64,000 bases of DNA from Streptomyces sp. NBC_00539 (GCF_036346105.1 NZ_CP107811.1:5909501-5973500), one strand, 5' to 3'; positions 53,834-62,203 are shown, counted from the stretch's first letter. Program-made: numbers and translations. Notes: generated by a model from the letters alone, not told the origin.

Positions 53834-53891
53834 TTGACAGTGCTTACTCGTCGGTAACAGACTGGCGCCGTGGCTGGTTACCGCAGGTAAC
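53834..53891. promoter_or_regulatory. Acyl-CoA dehydrogenase promoter with two TetR-type operators
   Basis: A -35 box TTGACA (53834-53839) is followed by 18 bases and CAGACT (53858-53863). Operator-like TTAC-TCGTCG-GTAA (53844-53857) sits in the spacer, and GTTACC-GCA-GGTAAC (53877-53891) lies downstream. Both share the GTTAC/GTAAC arms, and 33 bp separate their starts. They are probably bound by the divergent TetR protein. Confidence 0.65.
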
Positions 53892-53941
53892 GGCCTGCCG
53901 GTGACGGTGACGGGTACGTACGTGAAACAGCTGGAGGGGAC

Positions 53942-55171
53942 ATGGCGGAGTTCACCATGGAGCTCAACGACGACCAGAAGCAGGTGCGCGACTGGATCCA
54001 CGGGTTCGCCGCCGACGTGATCCGCCCCGCGGCCGCCGAGTGGGACGAGCGCGAAGAGACCCCGTGGCCCGTCATCCAGGAAGCGGCCAAGGTCGGGATC
54101 TACTCCCTCGACTTCTACGCCCAGCAGTTCTTCGACCCGACCGGCCTCGGCATCCCGATGGCGATGGAGGAGCTCTTCTGGGGTGACGCCGGCATCGCCC
54201 TGTCGATCGTCGGCACCGGCCTCGCGGCCATCGGCGTCCTCGCCAACGGCACCGAGGAGCAGATCGGCACCTGGATCCCCCAGATGTACGGCGACGCGAC
54301 CGATGTCAAGGTCGCCGCCTTCTGCTCCTCCGAGCCGGACGCCGGCTCCGACGTCGGGGCGATGCGCACCCGCGCCGTCTACGACGAGGCCAAGGACGAG
54401 TGGGTGCTGAACGGCACCAAGACCTGGGCGACCAACGGCGGCATCGCCAACGTCCACATCGTCGTCGCCGTGGTCGACCCCGAACTGGGCACGAAGGGCC
54501 ACGCGTCCTTCATCGTGCCGCCGAACACCCCCGGCCTGTCCCAGGGGCAGAAGTTCAAGAAGCACGGCATCCGCGCCTCGCACACCGCCGAGGTGGTGCT
54601 CGAGGACTGCCGCGTCCCCGGCTCCTGCCTGCTCGGCGGCAAGGACAAGCTGGACGAGCGCCTCGCGCGGGCCCGGGAGCGCGCCAAGGCGGGCGGCGGC
54701 GAGCGGCTCAAGAACGCCGCCATGGCCACCTTCGAGGCATCCCGCCCGGCCGTGGGCGCCATGGCCGTCGGCACGGCGCGCGCCGCCTACGAAGTCGCCC
54801 TCGACTACGCGATGGCCCGGACCCAGTTCGGCCGTCCGATCATCGACAACCAGGGCGTGGCCTTCCAGCTCGCGGACATGCGCACGCAGATCGACGCGGC
54901 CCGGCTGCTGGTGTGGCGGGCCTCCTGGATGGCGGTGGCGGGCAAGCCGTTCACCTCGGCGGAGGGGTCGATGTCGAAGCTCTTCGCGAGCGAGGTCGCC
55001 AAGAAGGTCACCGCCCAGGCGGTGCAGATCCTCGGCGGCAACGGGTTCACCCGGGAGTACCCGGTGGAGCGCATGCACCGAGACAGTGCCATCTACACCA
55101 TCTTCGAGGGCACGAGCGAGATCCAGCGCCTGGTGATCGCCCGCACGCTCTCCGGGATGCCGATCCGCTAG
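53942..55171 (+). CDS. Acyl-CoA dehydrogenase
   Basis: From ATG 53942, with GGAGGGG directly upstream, the product is 409 residues. It has the three-domain flavin fold: N-terminal helices, FAD-contact TFCSSEPDAGSDVGAM-like AFCSSEPDAGSDV, and the C-terminal helical domain with the FGRPIIDNQGVAFQLADM motif and catalytic-Glu region IFEGTSEIQRLVIARTL. It oxidises an acyl-CoA at the alpha-beta bond. The substrate chain is unknown. Likely under the divergent TetR regulator. Confidence 0.93.
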   Translation: MAEFTMELNDDQKQVRDWIHGFAADVIRPAAAEWDEREETPWPVIQEAAKVGIYSLDFYAQQFFDPTGLGIPMAMEELFWGDAGIALSIVGTGLAAIGVLANGTEEQIGTWIPQMYGDATDVKVAAFCSSEPDAGSDVGAMRTRAVYDEAKDEWVLNGTKTWATNGGIANVHIVVAVVDPELGTKGHASFIVPPNTPGLSQGQKFKKHGIRASHTAEVVLEDCRVPGSCLLGGKDKLDERLARARERAKAGGGERLKNAAMATFEASRPAVGAMAVGTARAAYEVALDYAMARTQFGRPIIDNQGVAFQLADMRTQIDAARLLVWRASWMAVAGKPFTSAEGSMSKLFASEVAKKVTAQAVQILGGNGFTREYPVERMHRDSAIYTIFEGTSEIQRLVIARTLSGMPIR

Positions 55172-55183
55172 GGCCAGGGCCTG

Positions 55184-55221
55184 CGGCCGCCCCGTCCCCC
55201 GCGCGGGGGACGGGGCGGCCG
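55184..55221. terminator. 38-bp perfect palindrome, bidirectional terminator
   Basis: Arms of 19 bp, CGGCCGCCCCGTCCCCCGC and its exact complement at 55203-55221, lie between the convergent acyl-CoA dehydrogenase and zinc-ribbon membrane protein genes. Confidence 0.8.
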
Positions 55222-55225
55222 TCGT

Positions 55226-55810
55226 TCAGCTGGTCGCGGCGCCGATCACGACCAGCGCGACGATCGCCAGCGCGACCAGGACCATCGGTGCGGCGATGAC
55301 CAGCGCGGCGGGCCGCTGCCAGAGCGGCTTGCCCGGGTCGAGCGGGGGCCGGAAGCCGCCCACCGGAGGGGCGAGCTTGCGGAAGGCGGACCGGGGCACC
55401 AGGTTGACCAGCACCGTCAGCGGCGTGATGAACAGCGAGGCCGGACCCCACCACCCCTGCCACAGGGTCTTCGCCGACATGTCGCGCACGACGGCGGTAC
55501 CGCAGTCACGGCAGAAGGGGCCGTGCGTGCTCAGGAACCGCATCATCAGCACCAGACCCTGGTGCCCGCGCACCGTACCGGGCGCGGCCGGCTGGGCGCC
55601 GCACACGCGGCACGCGTACCCGGGCTGCTGCGGGTACTGGGGCTGCTGCTGGTAGGCGGCGTAGGGGTTGCCGTGCGGTATCCCCTGCTGCGGCTGCGGC
55701 TGCTGCTGCGCGTACGGGTTGTGCTGCGCGGCCGCGCCCTGCTGGGGCGCCGTGCCGTACGGGTTCTGCGGGACGGCGCCCTGTTGCTGCTGCGGTGGCG
55801 GAGTGGCCAT
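55226..55810 (-). CDS. Membrane protein with Gln/Pro-rich N-terminus and zinc ribbon
   Basis: From ATG 55810 the product is 194 residues. Residues 1-65 are Gln/Pro/Tyr/Ala-rich low-complexity sequence (QQQQGAVPQNPYGTAPQQG style). Then CRVCG and, 30 residues on, CRDCG form a likely zinc ribbon. Two hydrophobic segments (about 120-140 and 165-190) anchor the C-terminus. Such proteins are common and uncharacterised in Streptomyces. It converges with the acyl-CoA dehydrogenase gene across the palindrome. Confidence 0.75.
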   Translation of the reverse strand: MATPPPQQQQGAVPQNPYGTAPQQGAAAQHNPYAQQQPQPQQGIPHGNPYAAYQQQPQYPQQPGYACRVCGAQPAAPGTVRGHQGLVLMMRFLSTHGPFCRDCGTAVVRDMSAKTLWQGWWGPASLFITPLTVLVNLVPRSAFRKLAPPVGGFRPPLDPGKPLWQRPAALVIAAPMVLVALAIVALVVIGAATS

Positions 55811-55877
55811 GGAGGTTCCCCTGGAAGACGTGGTGGCATCACCGGGCGCGGTGATCACGGCACCCTAGCCCGACTTG

Positions 55878-56315
55878 TCAGGAACGCAGCAACCGGGCGA
55901 GGGCGCGGCCGAACAGGAGCCGGCCGGCGACCGCCAGCGCCGGGTCGAAGAACCGCCCGAGCCCCCGCACCCGCAGTTCCTCGCGCCAGTGCACCTCAGC
56001 GCCGGCCGGCCCCAGCGGCCTGACCTCGATCTCCGCCCAGCCCAGGACGACGCGCCCGCGCTTGTCGAGACGCACCAGCCCCGCCGAACCCGTCGTCGGC
56101 GGCCGCCAGACGGTGACTTCCATCGGGTCGTCGAAGGTGACCCTCCCCACTCCCGTGCGCGCCGTGAAGCGCGTTCCGACGCGCGTGGGCGGCGCCGTTT
56201 CGACGGTCGTGCGGGTGAAGGGGACCTGCGCCCCGTGGCGCGCCCAGTCCGTGAGCCTCAGCCAGGCCTCGGCGGCCGGCAGACGAGTGCGGTGAACGAT
56301 CCGGATCGGCGGCAT
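55878..56315 (-). CDS. SRPBCC family protein
   Basis: From ATG 56315 the product is 145 residues with the START/SRPBCC fold: VHRTRLPAAEAWLRLTDWARH at the start, ARTGVGRVTFDDPMEVTVW in the middle, and VHWREELRVRGLG at the end. These small hydrophobic-pocket proteins bind lipids or polyketide-like ligands. A TACCAT box lies 6 bases before the ATG, so the transcript may be leaderless; ATG 56336 is an alternative start. Confidence 0.8.
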   Translation of the reverse strand: MPPIRIVHRTRLPAAEAWLRLTDWARHGAQVPFTRTTVETAPPTRVGTRFTARTGVGRVTFDDPMEVTVWRPPTTGSAGLVRLDKRGRVVLGWAEIEVRPLGPAGAEVHWREELRVRGLGRFFDPALAVAGRLLFGRALARLLRS

Positions 56316-56321
56316 GAGCGC

Positions 56322-56327
56322 ATGGTA
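56322..56327 (-). promoter_or_regulatory. -10 element for leaderless SRPBCC mRNA
   Basis: TACCAT on the minus strand, 6 bases from ATG 56315. Confidence 0.4.
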
Positions 56328-56470
56328 ATCGGGCATACACACCGTGAACTCGACCGCGAATATGGGTTCCGTCAGGGGGCGGCGATCAGTAATACTCACC
56401 GCCACCGTGGATCGCGGATCAGACCGGGTGACCACCGGCCCTCCCGCCCCACACTGCGAGGAGGTGCGCC

Positions 56471-56656
56471 ATGTGCTCCCACCAGCCCCCCTGCCCGTCC
56501 GCCGACAGCGCCGATCACGACGCTGCCCGCACGGTGGCCTTCCACCCCGAACAGGGTTGGAGCCTGCTGTGCAACGGTCTGGTGGTGTTCGACGACACCG
56601 GGGAGCTGCTCCCCGACGGCCGTACGGTGGAGCCCCGCCGACCGGCCCTGGTCTGA
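56471..56656 (+). CDS. DUF5999 small protein
   Basis: A 61-residue protein, MCSHQPPCPSADSADHDAARTV at the start and GWSLLCNGLVVFDDTGELLPDG in the second half, matching the DUF5999 family of Streptomyces. The two N-terminal Cys and a later Cys plus His residues suggest metal binding. Function unknown. A GAGGAG site lies about 8 bases upstream of the ATG, and a 30-codon frame follows 13 bp downstream. Confidence 0.85.
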   Translation: MCSHQPPCPSADSADHDAARTVAFHPEQGWSLLCNGLVVFDDTGELLPDGRTVEPRRPALV

Positions 56657-56669
56657 GCCAGGAGGCAGC

Positions 56670-56762
56670 ATGCGCCAGCAGCTGATCCGCAAGCCCGTCC
56701 CCAAGCCCGCCCCCCGAGACCTGGACCTGCGCACCCCGTCGGGCAGGCCCCTCCCGTACTGA
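56670..56762 (+). CDS. Short basic Pro-rich peptide downstream of DUF5999
   Basis: A 30-residue frame from ATG 56670 with a strong AGGAGG site 4 bases upstream and TGA at 56760-56762. The product is MRQQLIRKPVPKPAPRDLDL then RTPSGRPLPY. It follows the DUF5999 gene by 13 bp in the same direction and is probably co-transcribed. No homologue is known to me. Confidence 0.5.
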   Translation: MRQQLIRKPVPKPAPRDLDLRTPSGRPLPY

Positions 56763-56811
56763 CGGCGGCCTGCCTGACGCTACGGGAGACGGGGACCGCG
56801 GCGGCCCGCGC

Positions 56812-58902
56812 TCATGCGGTGGCCGCCGCCGCGCCGCCCCGGAAGGCGCTCTCGAACGCGGCGTCGCCGATCGCCGCGCGGGCCTGCCGCTCGCCCTCGT
56901 CCCGCAGGGCCGTCAGGGACGGGGAGCCCATCTGCGGGCGCCCCACGGTGCGCCACCAGGCGTGCCCGGTCCCCAGCAGGCGCGCCGCGAGTTCGCCGTC
57001 GCCCAGCCCCGCCACGGCCGCCGCGAGCACGTCCAGGCCGAGCGCGATGCCGAAGCGGTCGCCCAGCAGCCGCTTGCCGGACAGCATGGCCCGTACGTGG
57101 CGGGCCGCCTCCCCGTGGTTGCCGACGCCCAGCGCCGCGACGGCCAGGATGTAGTCGGCGTAGGCCCTCAGCCAGCGCTCACCCAGCTCCGCACACGCCT
57201 CGCGCAGCCCCCGCGCCTCCTCGGCCGCCTCCTCGAACCGCCGCTCGTCGCAGAGCGCGTAGCCGGAGGCCAGCCGGCACAGCAGCCAGCCCGTCCCGTC
57301 CGTCCGGCCGCCGTGGGCGGCCCGCGCCCGGGGTCCCGCCAGCGCGAGCGCCCCCACCGGGTCGCCCGGCATCATCACCGAGACGGCACGCAAGTAGGCG
57401 GCGCGCAGCTCCGGTTCGGGGTCGCCGAGCCGGGCCGCCTCGCGGGCGCACCGCCGGCCCAGCTCCTCGGCCGCGTCCATGTCGCCCTGGAGCAGCGCCG
57501 TCAGGCCGAGCGTCCACACCGCCTGGGTGTACGCCGGCCCGGTGCGGGGGCCGCAGGCGAGCGCCCGTTCCAGGAAACCGCGGCCCTCGTGGACGTGGCC
57601 GCAGGCGAACCAGAAGAACCAGAGCGCCCCGGCCATCTCCTGGGCCGCCGCCGGATCGGTCCGCAGCAGGTGCTCCAGGGCCGTGCGCACCTGCGCGTGC
57701 TCCGCGCTCATCCTGCGGTACCAGTCGACCTGCCCCGGGCCCAGCCAGCCCCGCTCCGCCGCGTGGGACAGCGCCGCGTACCAGTGGGCGTGCCGGTCCG
57801 CGACCGTGCGCACCTCCCCGAGTTCGGCCAGCCAGTCGCGCCCGTACTCGCGGATCGTGTCCAGCATCCGGTACCGGGCTCCCGCGCCGCGCTCCTCGGT
57901 CCGCCGGACCACGGACTTGGCCACCAGAGCGGCCAGTACCCGCTCCACCCTGGCGGCGGGCAGCGGGCCGCCCGCGCAGACCGTCCGGGCGGCGGCCACG
58001 TCGAAGTCCCCGGTGAACACCGAGAGCCGGGCCCACAGCAACCGTTCCACCGGGGCGCACAGCTCGTGGCTCCAGCCGATCGCGGTCCGCAGGGTCTGGT
58101 GGCGGGGCAGCAGCGCATGCGTGTCGGCAAGGACCTCGAACCGCGCGTCCAGCCGCCGCACCATCTGCTCCAGCGTCCACAACCGCATCCGCGCGCCCGC
58201 CAGTTCCAGGGCGAGCGGGATCCCGTCCAGCCTGCGGCACACCTCGGCCGCCAGCAACATCCGTTCGGGGTCCCGGAACGCTTCGGCGGTCTCGGGCATC
58301 GCGGCCTCGGCGCGGGCGCGGAACAGGGCGAGGGCGTCGCTGTCCGGTTCCTCGCAGGGCAGGGGGCGGACCTCGAAGACCACCTCGCGAGGGCTGCCGA
58401 GCGGTTCGCGGGAGGTGACGAGCACCGTCAGACCGGGCGCGGACTGCAGCAGTTCACCGACGAGGTGGCGGCATGCGGGGATCAGGTGCTCGCAGGTGTC
58501 GAGGACCAGGAGCAGTTCCTTGTCGGCCATCCACGCGCACAGTTCCTCGTCCAGGGGGCGCGCGGAGTGGTCCGCGAGTCCGACGGCGTGCGCCACGGTG
58601 GTGGTGAGCAGGCCGGGATCGCGCAGCGGTGACAGCTCGACCCACCAGACCCCGTCGCGCCGGGGCCGTCCGCTCGCGGCGGCCCGGAGGGCCAGCCGGG
58701 ACTTGCCGACGCCGCCGACACCCGTGAGGGTGACCAGTCGGTGCAGGCCCAACAACGCCGACATATCACCCAGTTCGCGCTCCCGTCCGATGAACCCGGC
58801 CGGTTCCGGCGGCAGGTTTCCCGGCACGGCGCGAGGGTCTGGCCCAGGGGCGCTACCTGCGGAGTGTGCCTGATTGTTGTTGACCGAGTACTCACCGAAC
58901 AC
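56812..58902 (-). CDS. STAND-type ATPase with TPR-like C-terminus
   Basis: A 696-residue protein from GTG 58902. An NB-ARC/AAA region spans about residues 35-330, with Walker A TGVGGVGKSRLALRAAA, Walker B LLLVLDTCEHL and LVTSREPLG sensor. The winged-helix region contains RLDGIPLALELAGARMRL and LSVFTGDFDVAAARTVCAGG. Helical TPR-like repeats run from about 400 to 690. Most Streptomyces relatives begin with SARP or end with a LuxR domain; here neither is found, so it may signal by protein contact or be a shortened regulator. Single gene. Confidence 0.85.
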   Translation of the reverse strand: MFGEYSVNNNQAHSAGSAPGPDPRAVPGNLPPEPAGFIGRERELGDMSALLGLHRLVTLTGVGGVGKSRLALRAAASGRPRRDGVWWVELSPLRDPGLLTTTVAHAVGLADHSARPLDEELCAWMADKELLLVLDTCEHLIPACRHLVGELLQSAPGLTVLVTSREPLGSPREVVFEVRPLPCEEPDSDALALFRARAEAAMPETAEAFRDPERMLLAAEVCRRLDGIPLALELAGARMRLWTLEQMVRRLDARFEVLADTHALLPRHQTLRTAIGWSHELCAPVERLLWARLSVFTGDFDVAAARTVCAGGPLPAARVERVLAALVAKSVVRRTEERGAGARYRMLDTIREYGRDWLAELGEVRTVADRHAHWYAALSHAAERGWLGPGQVDWYRRMSAEHAQVRTALEHLLRTDPAAAQEMAGALWFFWFACGHVHEGRGFLERALACGPRTGPAYTQAVWTLGLTALLQGDMDAAEELGRRCAREAARLGDPEPELRAAYLRAVSVMMPGDPVGALALAGPRARAAHGGRTDGTGWLLCRLASGYALCDERRFEEAAEEARGLREACAELGERWLRAYADYILAVAALGVGNHGEAARHVRAMLSGKRLLGDRFGIALGLDVLAAAVAGLGDGELAARLLGTGHAWWRTVGRPQMGSPSLTALRDEGERQARAAIGDAAFESAFRGGAAAATA

Positions 58903-58978
58903 GGATGTATTGTGCGTGATCTTCTTTCACGGCCACGCCGTTCGCGTCGGAATCACCACCGGATCTCAAGTTCACCGC

Positions 58979-59941
58979 TCAGCCGGCGAGGACGGTCCGC
59001 CGCTCGGGGGTGAAGGCGCCCCAGTTGCCGTCGGGCAGTCTGGCCCGCAGTTTCAGGGACCAGACCGTACCCGCCGGCTCGGTCACCGTCAGCCGGTGCA
59101 CCACCGTTCCACGGGGAACCGCACCGGCCCCGAACTGGATGACGGTGACGGGCTGTCCGTTGACGTAGAGCTGGTACTCGGTGGTCTCCTGCCCGGTGTC
59201 GGGAGCAGTCCAGGAAAGGGTGACGGTGCCCGGGGACGCCGCCGCGGTGAAGCCGGACGGCGCGGTGTCCGGCCCCCGGGCCGGGTCGGCGGCCGTGGTC
59301 ACCTCGGCGAGGGGGCCGTCCGGGGAGGAGTTGTCGGAGCCGTCCCGGGCCCGGACCGTGAAGCCGTAGCGGGTGCCGGGCTGGAGGCCGGTCAGGGTGG
59401 CGGAGGTCTCGCCGGGGCCGGCCGTGTGGATCCGGACGCCGCCCTGGTAGATGTCGTAGGCCGTCACGCCGGTGTCGTCGCTCGCCGGCGCCCAGTTCAG
59501 CCGGGCCGTCCGGGGGCCTTCGGCACGGCCGGTGGTGGTGGCCGGGGCGGTGGGCGCCCGGTGGTCCTCGGCCCGGGCGGCCGGCGTGGTGACGCGGGCG
59601 GCCGCGCTGAGGGGGGAGCGGTGCCCGGCCGCGTCCTTGGCCCGGACGGCGAAGGCGTAGGCGGTCAGCGGGCTCAGTCCGGTGACGTCCACCATCGTCT
59701 TGTCGGCGGGCAGGTCCCGGACCAGCCGGTCCGCCTGGAACAGCTGGTAACCCGTCACGGCGCTCCCGCCCGAGGCGGCTTCCCACATCACGTGGACGGA
59801 AGTCGCGCTGCCGGCCTGGGCGGTGATGCCGACCGGGGTGCGCGGCGACCGTGCCCCGCCTCCCGAGCAGGCGTTCAGGGCCAGGCAGAGGGCGAGCGCG
59901 GCGGTGGTCCGCCCCAGGGGGTGTCTCGCGGGATCTCGCAC
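58979..59941 (-). CDS. Lipoprotein with three fibronectin type III domains
   Basis: A 320-residue protein. The signal peptide has RTTAALALCLALNAC with the lipidation Cys at about residue 25. Three FN3 domains follow, each with the Trp/Tyr/Leu pattern: about 35-120 (VHVMWEAASGGSAVTGYQLF), 130-215 (ARLNWAPASDDTGVTAYDIY) and 225-315 (TLSWTAPDTGQETTEYQLYV). FN3 modules occur in extracellular chitinases and other polysaccharide-active enzymes; here there is no enzyme domain. Likely a surface-displayed binding protein; ligand unknown. It is transcribed away from the small membrane-protein gene. Confidence 0.85.
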   Translation of the reverse strand: MRDPARHPLGRTTAALALCLALNACSGGGARSPRTPVGITAQAGSATSVHVMWEAASGGSAVTGYQLFQADRLVRDLPADKTMVDVTGLSPLTAYAFAVRAKDAAGHRSPLSAAARVTTPAARAEDHRAPTAPATTTGRAEGPRTARLNWAPASDDTGVTAYDIYQGGVRIHTAGPGETSATLTGLQPGTRYGFTVRARDGSDNSSPDGPLAEVTTAADPARGPDTAPSGFTAAASPGTVTLSWTAPDTGQETTEYQLYVNGQPVTVIQFGAGAVPRGTVVHRLTVTEPAGTVWSLKLRARLPDGNWGAFTPERRTVLAG

Positions 59942-59968
59942 GGGGAACGCCCTCCGCCGCCTGCTCGT

Positions 59969-59984
59969 AAAGGTCTAGACATAT
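59969..59984 (-). promoter_or_regulatory. Possible DasR-type site upstream of the FN3 lipoprotein
   Basis: AAAGGTCTAGACATAT contains the palindrome GTCTAGAC with one flanking G, and agrees at 11 of 16 positions with the DasR element. The match is strongest in the core and weak at the ends. It lies 28-43 bp upstream of the lipoprotein start. Confidence 0.35.
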
Positions 59985-60131
59985 ATGGCACGGCCCGACG
60001 CGGCCCGGCAAGTCCCGGGCGCCGTACACCTCAGGTGGGTCACACAGGGTCAACACCCGTACGGCGGACGCATGTTTCGCCCGAAGGGCCCCTCCTCTGC
60101 GCCACCATGGCGGCGCCCGAAGGAGGCTTCG

Positions 60132-60326
60132 ATGGTGATTTCCCTCTCCGTGATCGTCCTGCTCCTCGTCCTCGCGTGGATCTTCCTGCGCGGCGGGGGC
60201 CTCAAGTTCTCCCACGCACTCGTCTGCGTCCTGCTCGGCTTCTACCTCGCGAGCAGCAGCATCGCCGCGACCATCCACAGCGGGCTCGCCGCGACGGCGA
60301 GCGTGGTCTCCGGCCTCAACCCCTGA
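60132..60326 (+). CDS. Small hydrophobic membrane protein
   Basis: A 64-residue protein from ATG 60132 with AGGAGG 6 bases upstream. It has two membrane segments (about 2-20, 27-45) around RGGGLKFSHALV, and a short tail. Related small proteins of unknown function are common in Streptomyces, often next to secretion or mobile-type genes; here it stands alone. Confidence 0.7.
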   Translation: MVISLSVIVLLLVLAWIFLRGGGLKFSHALVCVLLGFYLASSSIAATIHSGLAATASVVSGLNP

Positions 60327-60510
60327 AACCCCCGGAACCCCGGATCCCGGGGCCCCAGGGTCCCTGGATCGCGCCCGGCGACCGACTGTTGCGCGTTCGT
60401 GAATCATCCGGCTCCTCCATGGACTCCTCCCACGGTTCGACCTAGCGTCTGGCGGCGGCGCGATGTCAGACGTGGTGTCAACACAACCGATGGGAACGGA
60501 GGAAGTCCGG

Positions 60511-62079
60511 ATGTTCCGAAGAGCGCTGAACTGCGCCGCGGTCCCCGCCGTCGCCGTCTTCGTGGCGATGTACGGGATCTCACCGGCGCAGGCCGAGGAG
60601 ATACCCCAAACCCCCGGCCACCGCCTGGTCAGCCAGTACGACGGCGCCCCGGCCGCCGCCGTCGCGCTGCCCGGCCAAGCCCCGCCGCAGCACCCCTACC
60701 TCGCGCCCAACGGCCGCAGCGGCATGCACTCCGACGCCGCGGGCAGTGCCACCTCGCCCTGGTCCGGGCCGCTCGGCAAGAACCCGGAGGTGAGCAGCGA
60801 GAAGATCGCCGCTCTGGGCGGCGAATGCGCCACCACCACCTTCGACAAGGCCGGCCGGCTGGTCACCGTCTGCGGCACCTTCTCCGGCTTCAAGGTCGAA
60901 CTCCTCGATCCGCACACCCTCGCCCCCCTGGCCGAACACCAGCTCCCGCAGCGTTCCTCCACCGTCGAGACCATCACCTCCCTCGACTTCTCGAAGATCT
61001 TCAAGGACACCTCGGGCGGCGCCTACTTCTACCTGGACGACCAGGACCGCGCCGTGCTGGCCGACTCCCGCCAGCACATCCTGCGCCTCGCCCATTCCCA
61101 GAACCCCGACGGCAGCTGGAAGTTCACCGTCGACGCCGACTGGGACCTCACCGGGCAGGTCCCGCACGACTGCGTCGGCTGGACCAGCCTGTGGCCCAGC
61201 GGCACCTGCGATCCCGTCACCTCCGTGATGCCCGACTGGGACGGCCGCATCTGGTGGGTCACCCGTCAGGGACGCGTGGGCACGGTGGACCCGGCCACCT
61301 CGCAGATCCGCTCGATCCGGCTCCAGGGGGAGGAGATCCAGAACTCCTTCTCCGTCGCCGAGGACGGCGTCTCCATCGTCACGGACCACGCGCTGTACAG
61401 CTTCCGCGCCGCCGCCGACGGCACCCCCGAAGTCCAGTGGCGCCAGACGTACGACCGCGGGACGGGAACCAAACCCGGCTCCGTCAACCAGGGTTCCGGC
61501 ACCACCCCGGACCTCTTCGGTGACGGCTACGTCGCCATCACCGACAACGCCGCGGACCGGATGAACGTACTGGTCTACCGGCGGGGGGTGGACGTCCCGG
61601 CGGACCGGCGGCTGGTCTGCAAGGTCCCGGTGTTCGGCTCCGGCGCCTCCACCACCGACAACTCCCTGATCACCTGGGGCAACAGCATCATCGTCGAGAA
61701 CAACTACGGCTACGAGAACCCCACCAGCCTGCTGCTGGGCAAGTCGGTCGTCGGGGGAGTCAGCCGCATCGACGTCCGCCCCGACGGGAGCGGCTGCGAC
61801 ACGGTCTGGCAGAGCGCCGTCCGCTCTCCCTCCGTCGTACCCAAACTGTCCACCGGCAACGGGCTGCTGTACTTCTACGAGAAGGAGCCCAACGTCTGGG
61901 GCATCGACGCCTGGTACCTCACGGCGGTGGACTTCCGCACCGGTGAGCGCCGCTGGCGTCAGCTGACCGGCACCGGACCCCTGTACGACAACAACTGGGC
62001 GCCGATCACGCTCGGTCCCGACGGTACGGCCTACGTCGGCGTGTTCAACGGGATCGTCGCGGTCCGCGACGGAGGCTGA
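60511..62079 (+). CDS. Secreted beta-propeller-type protein
   Basis: From ATG 60511, with GGAGGAAG 7 bases upstream, the product is 522 residues. The signal peptide ends SPAQA-EEIP near residue 28. The mature part is repetitive in beta style (YFYLDDQDRAVLADS, RIWWVTRQGRVGTVD, LGPDGTAYVGVFNGIVAVRDGG), matching PQQ/quinoprotein-like beta-propellers but without recognisable enzymatic residues. Extracellular, function unknown. The 5' 16 codons of the open frame lack support. Confidence 0.75.
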   Translation: MFRRALNCAAVPAVAVFVAMYGISPAQAEEIPQTPGHRLVSQYDGAPAAAVALPGQAPPQHPYLAPNGRSGMHSDAAGSATSPWSGPLGKNPEVSSEKIAALGGECATTTFDKAGRLVTVCGTFSGFKVELLDPHTLAPLAEHQLPQRSSTVETITSLDFSKIFKDTSGGAYFYLDDQDRAVLADSRQHILRLAHSQNPDGSWKFTVDADWDLTGQVPHDCVGWTSLWPSGTCDPVTSVMPDWDGRIWWVTRQGRVGTVDPATSQIRSIRLQGEEIQNSFSVAEDGVSIVTDHALYSFRAAADGTPEVQWRQTYDRGTGTKPGSVNQGSGTTPDLFGDGYVAITDNAADRMNVLVYRRGVDVPADRRLVCKVPVFGSGASTTDNSLITWGNSIIVENNYGYENPTSLLLGKSVVGGVSRIDVRPDGSGCDTVWQSAVRSPSVVPKLSTGNGLLYFYEKEPNVWGIDAWYLTAVDFRTGERRWRQLTGTGPLYDNNWAPITLGPDGTAYVGVFNGIVAVRDGG

Positions 62080-62123
62080 CGGGCCGGGCGGCGGGCGCCG
62101 GGCGGCGGGTAGGACGGTCCGGC

Positions 62124-62158
62124 GGGGGGCGGGGGGCGGGGGGCGGGGGGCGGGGGGC
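62124..62158. repeat. Five tandem GGGGGGC repeats, possible G-quadruplex
   Basis: Five 7-bp units, followed by more G-runs to about 62175, form a strand of G tracts separated by single C bases on the plus strand. Such DNA can fold into a quadruplex. It lies between the convergent ends of the propeller gene and the cytochrome b gene. Confidence 0.8.
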
Positions 62159-62203
62159 GGGTGGCGGGCGGTGGGCTGCCCCGTGTCCGTGGCGTGCCGC
62201 CCG

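Noticed and set aside
56812-58902. STAND protein considered as an anti-phage defence (Avs-like) gene
   Set aside because: No effector nuclease or defence neighbours; the sequence fits the usual Streptomyces regulator-type ATPases better.
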